From Pseudomonas saudiphocaensis (lineage in GTDB: Bacteria > Pseudomonadota > Gammaproteobacteria > Pseudomonadales > Pseudomonadaceae): a DNA stretch of 64,000 nucleotides. Positions 56,419 through 64,000 of the stretch are shown here, in pieces (the first letter of the stretch is position 1; every line of letters starts with the position of its first letter). The stretch covers positions 2,728,001 through 2,792,000 of the forward strand of contig NZ_CCSF01000001.1 in assembly GCF_000756775.1 (NCBI RefSeq), written 5' to 3'. Under the pieces are notes generated by a model. It had not been told where the DNA came from. It was given only the letters and a program-made list of their open reading frames with translations, and ran no database searches. Both the position numbers and the translations under genes were made by a program.

Positions 56419-57609
56419 TCAGAGGCTGTCTAGCGCCTGCACGAAATCCGCGACGATGTCGTCGCCATCCTCTATCCCCACCGACACCCGAATGGTGCCG
56501 TCATAAATGGCCAACTCGCTCAGTACGTCGTGGGACAGCATGCGGTGCGAGGTTTTCCCCGGGTGGGTGATGCTGCTGGCGACACCGGCCAGCGATGGCG
56601 CAAACACGGTGTGCTTGAGCCTGCGGATAAGCTGATCGACTTCGGTCAGGCCGCCATGGAGGGTGAAGGCGAGCATCCCCGAGCAACCTTTGGCGAAGAG
56701 CCGCTGGGCCAGCTCATGATCCGGGTGCGAGGGCAGGCCGGGGTAGTGCACGGCGGCCACGCGCGGGTGCGCCTGCAGCGCTTCGGCCAGTTGCTGGGCG
56801 TTGGCCGAGTGCGCGCGCATGCGCAGGGCCAGGGTCTTGGCGCCGCGGAAGGTCAGCCAGGCTTCGAAGGGGCTGGCGCTGCCGCCAGCGTTGGTCTGGA
56901 AGCGCCGCGCCTGGGCCACCCATTCGGCATCGCCGACGAGGATGCCGCCGGTGGCGTCGCTATGACCGTTGAGGTATTTGGTGGTGCTGTGCAGCACCAG
57001 GTCGGCGCCGTCGGCCAGTGGCTGGTAGAGCGCCGGCGAGAGGAAGGTGTTGTCCACCAGCAGCTTGACCCCGCGGGCCCGGTCCAGTTTGGCCAGGGCG
57101 GGAACATCGCTGACTCGCACCAGCGGGTTGGACGCGGTTTCGGTGTAGATCAACCGCGTAGCCGGGGTAATCGCCGCTTCCACCGCCGCCAGGTCGCCAA
57201 TATCCACCAGCGTGGAACCGATGCCGAAGCGGCTCAGCTCCTTCTCGATCAGGCTTTGCGTGGTGCCGTACAGCTCGCGGCTGGCCACCAGGTGATCGCC
57301 GGCGCTCAGGCGCCCGAGCAGCGCCGCGCTGATGGCGGCCATGCCGGAGGCGGAGAACAACGCCGCCTCGCCGCCTTCCAGGTCGCGGATCAAGGCTTCC
57401 AGCGCGGCAGAGTTGGGATTGCCCAGGCGGGTGTACATATAGTTGTCGGGATTGCCGGCGAGGTAGTCATCCACCTGCTCCAGCGAGTCGTAGACGAACA
57501 CCGAGCTTTCGTAGATCGGCAGGCTCTTGGGTCGCGTGACCATCTTGTGGTCGATGGCATTGCCGCTATGAACGGCACGGGTGGAAACCCCTGGGCGGGA
57601 GGCTGACAT
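56419..57609 (-). CDS. Cys/Met-metabolism PLP enzyme (cystathionine gamma-synthase/lyase type)
   Basis: The product is 396 residues starting MSASRPGVSTRAVHSGN. PLP-binding K211 is in HSTTKYLNGHSD, with ALFSASGMAAISAAL and TETASNPL nearby. The family includes cystathionine gamma-synthase, gamma-lyase, methionine gamma-lyase and O-acylhomoserine sulfhydrylase, and sequence alone does not separate them. The neighbours (epsC and a metQ remnant) point to cysteine/methionine interconversion. Confidence 0.85.
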   Translation of the reverse strand: MSASRPGVSTRAVHSGNAIDHKMVTRPKSLPIYESSVFVYDSLEQVDDYLAGNPDNYMYTRLGNPNSAALEALIRDLEGGEAALFSASGMAAISAALLGRLSAGDHLVASRELYGTTQSLIEKELSRFGIGSTLVDIGDLAAVEAAITPATRLIYTETASNPLVRVSDVPALAKLDRARGVKLLVDNTFLSPALYQPLADGADLVLHSTTKYLNGHSDATGGILVGDAEWVAQARRFQTNAGGSASPFEAWLTFRGAKTLALRMRAHSANAQQLAEALQAHPRVAAVHYPGLPSHPDHELAQRLFAKGCSGMLAFTLHGGLTEVDQLIRRLKHTVFAPSLAGVASSITHPGKTSHRMLSHDVLSELAIYDGTIRVSVGIEDGDDIVADFVQALDSL

Positions 57610-57671
57610 GCTGGACCCCTGTGAGTTGATGAGCGCGGCTGCAAGGCGAGCGCTGCCGCCACGCGAAACTA

Positions 57672-57846
57672 TCAGAAGGCCGGGAGTACGGCACCCGAGT
57701 ACTTCTGCTCGATGAAGGCCTTCACCTCCGGGCTGGTCAAGGCTTCGGCCAGTTTCTTGATCGCGGCGCTATCGCGGTTGTCCGGCCGCGCGACCAGATA
57801 ATTGACGTAGGGCGAATCGCTGCCTTCTATGACCAGCGCATCCTCT
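57672..57846 (-). pseudogene. metQ remnant (C-terminal about 57 residues)
   Basis: DALVIEGSDSPYVNYLVARP, DNRDSAAIKKLAEALTSPEV and the ending QKYSGAVLPAF are the C-terminal end of the D-methionine-binding lipoprotein MetQ (about 260 residues when whole). An open frame extends to an ATG at 57881, but the first dozen residues (MNQGSASVDPPK) are not MetQ. The break is near 57846, next to an inverted repeat. No metN or metI remains. Confidence 0.8.
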
Positions 57847-57851
57847 TTGGG

Positions 57852-57871
57852 AGGGTCGACACTTGCCGACC
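57852..57871. repeat. Small inverted repeat at the metQ break
   Basis: GGGTCG and CGACCC face each other across 8 bases just outside the surviving metQ sequence. It could be a recombination scar or a REP fragment. Confidence 0.4.
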
Positions 57872-57887
57872 CCTGATTCAAACGATT

Positions 57888-57998
57888 TCAGCGCGGCAGC
57901 CGATCACCCGGTTGCAGCAGCGGAACTTCCACCCGCACCGTGTCCGGATACTTGATGCCGGCCCCGGTATTAAGGATCACCACGCGACCAACCTTCAT
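57888..57998 (-). pseudogene. Threonine synthase remnant (C-terminal tip)
   Basis: 36 codons reading MKVGRVVILNTGAGIKYPDT, then VRVEVPLLQPGDRLPR and TGA. The segment VVxLNTGxGxKYP is the typical end of PLP-dependent threonine synthase (ThrC). The rest is missing; the next sequence upstream is the hipBA promoter. It is the second 3'-end scrap on this strand beside hipBA. Confidence 0.6.
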
Positions 57999-58019
57999 CA
58001 ATCACCGCAAACTATCGAA

Positions 58020-58041
58020 AATCCTCACGGTTGTGAGGATT
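58020..58041. promoter_or_regulatory. HipB operator 1
   Basis: A palindrome with ATCCTCAC on the left and GTGAGGAT on the right, centre at 58030.5. It resembles the ATCC-N-GGAT plan of HipB operators. Confidence 0.75.
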
Positions 58042-58070
58042 CATAGCCATTGGATGAGGCCACAATGGCA

Positions 58071-58092
58071 AATCCTTACGATCATGAGGATT
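58071..58092. promoter_or_regulatory. HipB operator 2
   Basis: ATCCTTACGATCATGAGGAT core, centre at 58081.5, exactly 51 bp from operator 1. Confidence 0.75.
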
Positions 58093-58121
58093 TACTTGCT
58101 TAAACAGTATCTGCATGGCAA

Positions 58122-58143
58122 ATTCCTCACGATCATGAGGATT
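58122..58143. promoter_or_regulatory. HipB operator 3, overlapping the ribosome site
   Basis: TTCCTCACGATCATGAGGAT core, centre at 58132.5, exactly 51 bp from operator 2. Its right arm GAGGA (58137-58141) is also the only ribosome-binding sequence for hipB, 6 bp before the ATG. Confidence 0.75.
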
Positions 58144-58147
58144 AGCC

Positions 58148-58399
58148 ATGCAAGTCACTCTTAAAAATGCCTCCGAGCTGGGCAGCCTCGTTCGCCTCGC
58201 CCGCAAGGCCCAGAACATCCGCCAGGACGATGCCGCAGGCAGCATCGGGGTTAGTGAAAACTTTCTCGGCAAGGTTGAGCGCGGCAGCGAGAGTGTGCAG
58301 TGGGGCAAGCTGTTCCAAGTGCTCGACGGTCTCGGTCTGCGCTTGATCGTTGACCTGCCGGACGAGGTGCATGCTCTGCCGGATGAGCGCGACGTATGA
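58148..58399 (+). CDS. hipB: HipB-like antitoxin, DNA-binding
   Basis: An 83-residue protein with a Cro/C1-type helix-turn-helix: ELGSLVRLARKAQNIRQDDA then GVSENFLGKVERGSE. It ends LGLRLIVDLPDE, the strand that in HipB pairs for dimerization. It should bind the three upstream palindromes, repress its operon and hold the kinase inactive. The last 4 bp overlap the hipA start (ATGA). Confidence 0.92.
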   Translation: MQVTLKNASELGSLVRLARKAQNIRQDDAAGSIGVSENFLGKVERGSESVQWGKLFQVLDGLGLRLIVDLPDEVHALPDERDV

Positions 58400-59685
58400 A
58401 GCGCGAATTGCAAGCCTGGATTGGCCAGCGCCTGGTCGGGCACCTGTACGATGACAACGGCATTTGGAGCTTCCGCTATGCCGACGACTGGGACGAGTAC
58501 GATCTTTGTCCCACGCTTGCACGACAGAACCGACTGGTGGTGGACGGCAGTAGCCAGCGTCCGGTGCAGTGGTATTTCGACAACCTGCTGCCCGAGGAAG
58601 GCCAGCGCCAGCTGCTGGCCGGCGATGCCCGCCTGGATGCCAACGATGCCTTTGCCCTGCTGGCCCATTACGGCGCCGAGTCTGCCGGCTCGCTGACCCT
58701 GCTGCCACCCGGGCAGCGCCAGCCGCAAGGCGGTCTGCATCCGCTGGGCGACGCCGACCTGTCGCGCCGCATCGAGGCCATGCCGCGCCTGCCGCTGACC
58801 CATGAGGCGCACAAGCGCATGTCTCTGGCCGGTGCCCAGCACAAGCTGGCCGTGGTGCTCGATCAGGGCGCGCTATACGAACCGCTAGGCGCCTGGCCTT
58901 CCACCCATATCCTCAAGCCGGATCATCCTGAGCAGGACTTTGCCCATTCGGTGATCAACGAGTGGTTCACCATGCGTCTCGCCGCTCGCGTCGGCCTGGC
59001 CGTGCCCGCGGTCAGCCGCCGCTACGTGCCGCAACCGGTGTACCTGATCGAGCGTTTCGACCGACAGCAACAGGGCGCGACCTGGCAACGCCTGCATAGC
59101 ATCGACGCCTGCCAGATGCTGGGCCTGGACCGGAACTTCAAATATCAGGCCGGCAGCATCGAACGTCTGGTGGAATTGCTGCGTCTCACCACCTCATCCG
59201 CCGTTGCCCGGACGAGGCTGTTTGGCTGGCTGGTATTCAACGTGCTGGTCGGCAATACCGATGCTCACCTGAAGAACCTGAGCTTTCTGGTGACCGGGCG
59301 CGGGCAGCAACTGGCGCCTTTCTACGACCTGCTCTGCACGGCCGTCTATGAAACTCGCGCCTTCGACCAGCAGCGCTGGCCGCATGCGACGACACTGGCC
59401 TGGCCGATCCTCGGCGAAGCACACCTGGCCCGTATCGACCGTCAGCGCCTGCTGGATGCTGCCGAAGCTCTCGGGATCAAACGCTCATCGGCCGATTCGC
59501 AACTGGAGCGGATACGCGGGCGCATCGTCGAGCAAGCGGATGTGCTGCTGGCAGAAGCGGAACGGGAGAATGTCGAACTGGCCGCGGAGCGCCCGGAGCT
59601 GCGCGCCACCTTTGCCGGAGAAATGCGTTGCCTGCGGGCGATTCGGGCTCTGGTGGTGGAGCAGGCGCAGCGCCTCGAATCCTGA
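58396..59685 (+). CDS. hipA: HipA-like serine/threonine kinase toxin
   Basis: Toxin kinase of a type II toxin-antitoxin pair; E. coli HipA phosphorylates glutamyl-tRNA synthetase and causes persistence. The product is 429 residues. The activation loop Ser is in SLAGAQHKLAVV (S143), the catalytic Asp in VGNTDAHLKNLSF (D289), and the metal-binding Asp in APFYDLLCT (D311). The C-terminus has an extra charged helix rich in E and R. All key residues are present, so it looks active. Confidence 0.93.
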   Translation: MKRELQAWIGQRLVGHLYDDNGIWSFRYADDWDEYDLCPTLARQNRLVVDGSSQRPVQWYFDNLLPEEGQRQLLAGDARLDANDAFALLAHYGAESAGSLTLLPPGQRQPQGGLHPLGDADLSRRIEAMPRLPLTHEAHKRMSLAGAQHKLAVVLDQGALYEPLGAWPSTHILKPDHPEQDFAHSVINEWFTMRLAARVGLAVPAVSRRYVPQPVYLIERFDRQQQGATWQRLHSIDACQMLGLDRNFKYQAGSIERLVELLRLTTSSAVARTRLFGWLVFNVLVGNTDAHLKNLSFLVTGRGQQLAPFYDLLCTAVYETRAFDQQRWPHATTLAWPILGEAHLARIDRQRLLDAAEALGIKRSSADSQLERIRGRIVEQADVLLAEAERENVELAAERPELRATFAGEMRCLRAIRALVVEQAQRLES

Positions 59686-59828
59686 GTTGCCATTGAGTCA
59701 GCCAGCCCTTGGCAAGGTGGCGGCGCCGGAAGTTCATCAGCCGGAACATGAAGAAGAGCATGCCCCTGCGCTAGCGTGGGCACGCTCAATCGCCAGCAAG
59801 CTGGCGCCTGCAGAAGCGCGCCAGGAAC

Positions 59829-60152
59829 CTAGCGCGCGTGAGTCCAGCGGCTGTAGAGCCAGCGCGCAGCGGCGTCGAGCAGGAAGCCCAGTACACCGAT
59901 CAGCAGCACCATGGCCCTCAGTTCGGAGTAGGCCAGGCGGTCGCGGGTGTCGAGGATGTAATAGCCCAGGCCCGCGCTGACGCCGAGCATTTCGCAGGGC
60001 ACCAGCACGATCCAGAGGATGCCGATGGCCAGGCGCACGCCGGTCAGCACATGCCCCAGCACGCCGGGCACGATGACCCGGCTCAGGGTTTCCCAGCGCG
60101 TGGCGCTGAGGCTGCGGGTCAGTTGCAGCCAGCGCGGGTCGAGCTGCTTCAC
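59829..60152 (-). pseudogene. ABC permease remnant (nitrate/sulfonate type, C-terminal part)
   Basis: 107 codons: LTRSLSATRWETLSRVIVPG (EAA-like loop), then IVLVPCEMLGVSAGLGYYIL, DTRDRLAYSEL and a final helix. This matches the C-terminal half of NrtB/SsuC/TauC-type permeases (about 260-300 residues). The 5' half is missing, with the break near 60153 next to a repeat (60165-60220). No partner genes are near. Confidence 0.8.
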
Positions 60153-60164
60153 CCCCGAGGATCC

Positions 60165-60220
60165 ACCATCGACCCCGCAGGGCGTCGGTGGTGGAAGTAA
60201 AAGGCGACTTCCACCCTACG
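60165..60220. repeat. Dispersed repeat between permease remnant and cysT
   Basis: GGTGGAAGT (60190-60198) and the inverse ACTTCCACC (60208-60216) form a hairpin, and the stretch ends in TCCACCCTAC (60210-60219), the word also found at 42843 and 52497. It marks the truncated end of the permease gene. Confidence 0.55.
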
Positions 60221-60258
60221 AGTCGGCCTCCATCCTCCACCAGACAGAGCCTCAACCA

Positions 60259-61076
60259 ATGTCTAGCCGATCCTCCTCCGTCATACCCGGCTTCGGGCTG
60301 ACGCTGGGTTACACCCTGGTGTACCTCAGCCTGTTAGTGCTGATTCCCCTGGGTGCGCTGTTTCTCAAGACCACCGAGCTGACCTGGGACCAGTTCATCT
60401 CCATCATCAGCGCGCCGCGCGTGCTGGCGGCGCTCAAGCTCAGCTTCGGCACCGCCTTTGTCGCGGCGGTGCTCAACGGCATTATCGGCACCCTGCTGGC
60501 ATGGGTGCTGGTGCGCTACACCTTCCCCGGCCGCAAGGTCATCGAGGCGATGATTGATCTGCCGTTCGCGCTGTCGACCGCCGTCGCCGGCATCGCCCTG
60601 ACCGCGCTCTACGCCCCCAATGGCCTGGTCGGCCAATGGGCCACGGCGATGGGTTTCAAGATCGCCTACAGCCCGCTGGGCATCACCTTGGCGCTGACCT
60701 TCGTCACCCTGCCGTTCGTGGTGCGTACGCTGCAGCCGGTGCTGGCCGACATTCCCCGCGAAGTCGAAGAGGCCGCGGCCTGCCTGGGTGCCCGCCCGCT
60801 GCAGGTGCGCGCCACGTACTGCTGCCGGCGCTGCTGCCGGCCTGGCTGACCGGCTTTGCGTTGGCCTTCGCCCGCGGTGTCGGCGAGTACGGCTCGGTGA
60901 TCTTCATTGCCGGCAACATGCCGATGAAAACCGAGATCCTGCCGCTGCTGATCATGGTCAAGCTGGACCAGTACGACTATGCCGGCGCCACGGCCATCGG
61001 CGTGCTGATGCTGGTGGTGTCCTTCATCCTGCTGCTGCTGATCAATCTGCTGCAGCGCCGCATCTCGCACCCTTGA
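60259..61076 (+). pseudogene. cysT: Sulfate ABC transporter permease CysT, frameshifted
   Basis: Membrane subunit for sulfate/thiosulfate uptake. From ATG 60259 the frame is good through the EAA loop ([17 protein letters not shown]) and then turns to CCRRCCRPG and stops at 60849. One frame over, the expected [19 protein letters not shown] continues to RRISHP at 61076. The reading fits one lost base near 60806-60812 (GTG CG- CGC CAC). If real, sulfate uptake by this copy is broken. Assembly error is possible. cysW starts 10 bp later. Confidence 0.85.
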
Positions 61077-61086
61077 GGAGGTCGTC

Positions 61087-61962
61087 ATGTCTTCTATATC
61101 GCTGACCGCGACGGCCAGCACCTCCGCCAATGCCGCGCGTCGCGGCAACGCCCTCGGGCGCCGGTTGCTGATCATTTCCGCCTGGCTGGTGTTCGCGCTG
61201 TTCCTGCTGCTGCCGCTGGTGATTGTCGTCAGTGAGGCGCTGAAGCTCGGTTTCGGCACCTTCTTCGAAGCCATCTTCGAGCCCGACGCCATCGCCGCGC
61301 TGAAACTGACGCTGATCGCCGTGGGCATCTCGGTGCCGCTCAATCTGGTATTTGGGGTCGCCGCCGCCTGGTGCGTAAGCAAGTACGAGTTTCGCGGCAA
61401 GAGCATCCTGGTCACGCTGATCGACCTGCCATTCTCGGTGTCGCCAGTGATCGCCGGCCTGATCTACGTCCTGCTGTTCGGGGCCCAGGGCTACTTCGGT
61501 GAATGGCTAAGCGATCGCGACATCCAGATCATCTTTGCCGTGCCGGGCATTGTGTTGGCCACACTGTTCGTCACCGTACCCTTTGTCGCCCGTGAACTGA
61601 TCCCGCTGATGCAGGAGCAGGGCACCACGGAGGAGGAGGCTGCGCGGCTGCTCGGCGCCAGTGGCTGGCAGATGTTTTGGCACATCACTCTGCCGAACAT
61701 CAAATGGGGCCTGGTCTATGGCGTGGTGCTCTGTACTGCGCGGGCGATGGGGGAATTCGGCGCGGTGTCGGTGGTGTCCGGGCATATCCGCGGGCTGACC
61801 AACACCCTGCCGCTGCACGTCGAGATTCTCTACAACGAATACAACCATGTCGCCGCGTTCAGCGTGGCCAGCCTGCTGCTGGCGTTGGCGCTGGTGATCC
61901 TGCTGCTCAAGCAGTGGAGCGAGTCGCGTATCAACCGCCTGAAGGCCACCGCCGAGGAATGA
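61087..61962 (+). CDS. cysW: Sulfate ABC transporter permease CysW
   Basis: Second membrane subunit of the sulfate/thiosulfate importer. The 291 residues have six helices and the EAA loop [20 protein letters not shown]. Conserved [17 protein letters not shown] is present. GAGGAGGTC precedes the ATG. It is intact. Confidence 0.96.
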   Translation: MSSISLTATASTSANAARRGNALGRRLLIISAWLVFALFLLLPLVIVVSEALKLGFGTFFEAIFEPDAIAALKLTLIAVGISVPLNLVFGVAAAWCVSKYEFRGKSILVTLIDLPFSVSPVIAGLIYVLLFGAQGYFGEWLSDRDIQIIFAVPGIVLATLFVTVPFVARELIPLMQEQGTTEEEAARLLGASGWQMFWHITLPNIKWGLVYGVVLCTARAMGEFGAVSVVSGHIRGLTNTLPLHVEILYNEYNHVAAFSVASLLLALALVILLLKQWSESRINRLKATAEE

Positions 61963-61965
61963 TTC

Positions 61966-62955
61966 ATGTCGATCGAGATTAGCAACGTCAACAAGCGCTT
62001 CGGCCAGTTCCAGGCACTGAATAACATTAACCTCAACATCCAGAGCGGAGAGCTGGTGGCGCTGCTCGGCCCGTCCGGCTGCGGCAAGACCAGCCTGCTG
62101 CGCATCATCGCCGGTCTGGAAACGCCGGACACCGGCAGCATCGTGTTCCACGGCGAGGATGTGTCGAGCCACGACGTGCGCGACCGCAACGTCGGCTTCG
62201 TCTTCCAGCACTACGCACTGTTCCGCCACATGACGGTGTTCGACAACGTTGCCTTCGGCCTGCGCATGAAGCCCCGAAAGCAGCGTCCGAGCGAAGCAGT
62301 GATTGCGCAAAAGGTTCATGAATTGCTGGGTCTGGTGCAATTGGATTGGCTCGCCGACCGCTACCCCGAGCAGCTCTCTGGCGGTCAGCGTCAGCGTATC
62401 GCTCTGGCCCGTGCGCTGGCGGTGGAACCCAAGGTATTGCTGCTGGATGAGCCCTTCGGCGCGCTGGACGCCAAGGTGCGCAAGGAGCTGCGCCGTTGGC
62501 TGGCGCGGCTGCACGAGGATGTGCATCTGACCAGCGTGTTCGTCACCCACGACCAGGAAGAGGCGATGGAAGTGGCCGACCGCATCGTGGTGATGAACAA
62601 GGGCGTGATCGAGCAGATCGGCACGCCGGCGGAGGTCTACCAGAACCCGGCCAGCGACTTCGTCTACCACTTCTTGGGCGATGCCAACCGCCTGCAACTG
62701 GACGGCGAGCGTTCGGTGCTGTTCCGTCCGCACGAGGTGGTGCTGAGCCGGGTGCTGGTACCCGAGTATCAGGTGGGTGAGGTGCGCGATATCCGGCCGC
62801 TGGGTGCGACCACGCGCGTTACCTTGCGCGTCGCCAACCAGGCGGAGCCAATCGAGGTGGAAGTCGCCAACGACCACGCCAGCCTGCAAGGCACCCATCG
62901 TGGTGAGACGCTGTATTTTCGTCCATTGGAGCAGCACGCGCGTGCGCTGGGCTGA
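61966..62955 (+). CDS. cysA: Sulfate/thiosulfate ABC transporter ATP-binding protein CysA
   Basis: ATPase of the sulfate importer. It has 329 residues, with Walker [17 protein letters not shown], signature [15 protein letters not shown], Walker [13 protein letters not shown], and a C-terminal TOBE-like regulatory part (about 240-329). It lies 3 bp after cysW. The sulfate-binding protein gene (sbp) is not in the window. Confidence 0.96.
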   Translation: MSIEISNVNKRFGQFQALNNINLNIQSGELVALLGPSGCGKTSLLRIIAGLETPDTGSIVFHGEDVSSHDVRDRNVGFVFQHYALFRHMTVFDNVAFGLRMKPRKQRPSEAVIAQKVHELLGLVQLDWLADRYPEQLSGGQRQRIALARALAVEPKVLLLDEPFGALDAKVRKELRRWLARLHEDVHLTSVFVTHDQEEAMEVADRIVVMNKGVIEQIGTPAEVYQNPASDFVYHFLGDANRLQLDGERSVLFRPHEVVLSRVLVPEYQVGEVRDIRPLGATTRVTLRVANQAEPIEVEVANDHASLQGTHRGETLYFRPLEQHARALG

Positions 62956-63043
62956 GTTTCTGCCCAGCGGACCCAACCCAAGGTGAACCATCGGCGCTGA
63001 TCGGCTACCCAACCTCTTACACCTGTCCAAAAAGGGGTTAGCC

Positions 63044-64000
63044 ATGAACGATGAGCAACGAATACTCACCAACCGTCAGGGCCATCCGGTCCAGGACAAC
63101 CAGAGCCTGCGCTCGGTCGGCGAGCGCGGGCCGGCCACGCTGGAGAACTATCCCTTCATCGAAAAGCTCACGCACTTCGACCGCGAGCGCATCCCCGAGC
63201 GCGTGGTGCATGCACGTGGCACCGCGGCCCACGGCTGGTTCGAAGCCTACGGCAAGATCGGCGATGAAGATGCCAGCAAATACACCCGTGCCAAGGTGCT
63301 GACCAAGGCCGGCGTGCGCACCCCGGTGTTCCTGCGCTTCTCCACGGTAATCGGCGCCAAGGAGTCCCCCGAGACGGCGCGCGACCCCCGCGGGTTCGCC
63401 ATCAAGTTCTATACCGAGGACGGCAACTGGGACCTGGTGGGCAACAACCTCAAGGTGTTCTTCATCCGCGATGCGATCAAGTTCCCCGACATGATCCACG
63501 CCTTCAAGCCGGACCCCATCTCCAACCGCCAGGAGGCCTGGCGTTTCTACGACTTCGTCCAGCACCACCCCGAGGCGCTGCACATGGTCACCTGGGTCAA
63601 GAGCCCCTGGGGCATTCCCGCCGACTACCGACACATGCAGGGTTCGAGCGTGAATACCTACAAGCTGGTCAACGACCAGGGCGAGGCGGTGCTCTGCAAG
63701 TTCTCCTTCGAGCCCAAGCTGGGGGTGAAGAACCTCACCAGCGAGCAGGCGGCGGAGATCCAGAAGCACGACGTCGGCCACGCCACGCGCGACCTTTACG
63801 ATGCGATTGACCGCGGTGACTTCCCCGAATGGGAAATGTGCGTGCAGATCATGTCCGACGATCCCCATGACGAGCTGGACTTCGATCCGCTGGACGACAC
63901 CAAGCGCTGGCCGGAAGACCAGTTCCCGCTGCTGCCGGTGGGCCGGCTGGTGCTGGACCGCAACCCCTCGAATTTCTTCGCCGAAGTGGAGCAGGCGGCC
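63044..64000 (+). CDS. Monofunctional heme catalase (partial, runs off the window)
   Basis: The first 319 codons of a catalase: [20 protein letters not shown]. Active-site His56 is in [14 protein letters not shown], Asn128 in [11 protein letters not shown], and NADPH-region motif [12 protein letters not shown] is present. The segment [20 protein letters not shown] is typical of the plant-like (clade 1) catalases rather than KatA. The ribosome site AAGGGG lies 7-12 bp upstream. The proximal heme Tyr would lie beyond 64000. Confidence 0.93.
   Translation, partial: MNDEQRILTNRQGHPVQDNQSLRSVGERGPATLENYPFIEKLTHFDRERIPERVVHARGTAAHGWFEAYGKIGDEDASKYTRAKVLTKAGVRTPVFLRFSTVIGAKESPETARDPRGFAIKFYTEDGNWDLVGNNLKVFFIRDAIKFPDMIHAFKPDPISNRQEAWRFYDFVQHHPEALHMVTWVKSPWGIPADYRHMQGSSVNTYKLVNDQGEAVLCKFSFEPKLGVKNLTSEQAAEIQKHDVGHATRDLYDAIDRGDFPEWEMCVQIMSDDPHDELDFDPLDDTKRWPEDQFPLLPVGRLVLDRNPSNFFAEVEQAA

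Noticed and set aside
58001-58147. The three 51-bp-spaced palindromes as a small CRISPR-like array
   Set aside because: Each unit is a palindromic operator next to hipB, with only three copies and the last at the start codon. A repressor array explains them better.
59477-59761. Minus-strand frame starting MLFFMFRLMNFRRRH at the end of hipA
   Set aside because: The N-terminus looks protein-like, but most of the frame is the complement of hipA and no family could be named.

Overview
The window is a stretch of chromosome around the replication origin of a Pseudomonas-type gammaproteobacterium. The order gyrB-recF-dnaN-dnaA / rpmH-rnpA-yidD-yidC-mnmE / mnmG-rsmG-parA-parB-atpIBEFHAGDC-glmU-glmR-glmS is the classic Pseudomonas origin arrangement. 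The protein sequences (DnaA, MnmG, AtpE, TrpI, BphP, LsfA, SsuF) also fit that genus. Species cannot be fixed from sequence alone; the GC-rich codon use and repeat families would fit the mendocina/oleovorans or stutzeri side of the genus, but that is inference.

Region 1 (1-8.1 kb, minus strand): ahpF, then gyrB, recF, dnaN and dnaA running leftward, with parS-type palindromes at 1860, 4447 and 5077. Region 2 (8.1-17.3 kb): two origin-like modules, one between dnaA and rpmH and one between mnmE and mnmG. They resemble each other and have almost the same DnaA-box spacing. Perfect DnaA boxes also lie inside mnmE, mnmG, rsmG and parA. Region 3 (17.3-29.5 kb): the complete ATP synthase operon, glmU, a fold-back repeat element, a LysE-type exporter, and glmR-glmS.

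Region 4 (29.4-35.3 kb, minus strand): a light-sensing operon. A bacteriophytochrome kinase (bphP) is followed by a single-domain response regulator, a large hybrid kinase (REC-PAS-PAS-HK-REC), and last the heme oxygenase (bphO) that makes the biliverdin chromophore. The end of bphO runs through the glmS terminator and over the expected Tn7 attachment point.

Region 5 (35.5-40.7 kb): a short-chain fatty acid / acetoacetate operon (atoD-atoA-atoB-atoE) with a divergent LysR regulator. Region 6 (40.7-46.4 kb): the sulfonate operon lsfA-ssuE-ssuA-ssuD-ssuC-ssuB-ssuF. Region 7 (46.7-50.2 kb): trpBA with its activator trpI and a small membrane-protein gene.

Region 8 (50.2-63 kb) is a worn accessory zone with a sulfur theme. 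It holds a 5'-truncated OprD porin head-to-head with a 5'-truncated sulfonate-binding protein, an MFS transporter, an exported M20 amidohydrolase, an EpsC-type serine acetyltransferase, and a cystathionine-type PLP enzyme. It also holds C-terminal scraps of metQ and threonine synthase, a hipBA module with three operators exactly 51 bp apart, a permease scrap, and a sulfate transporter cysT-cysW-cysA whose cysT carries a frameshift. The window ends inside a catalase gene. Together the right half couples sulfur acquisition, cysteine/methionine metabolism and peroxide defence, and shows repeated gene decay next to short dispersed repeats.
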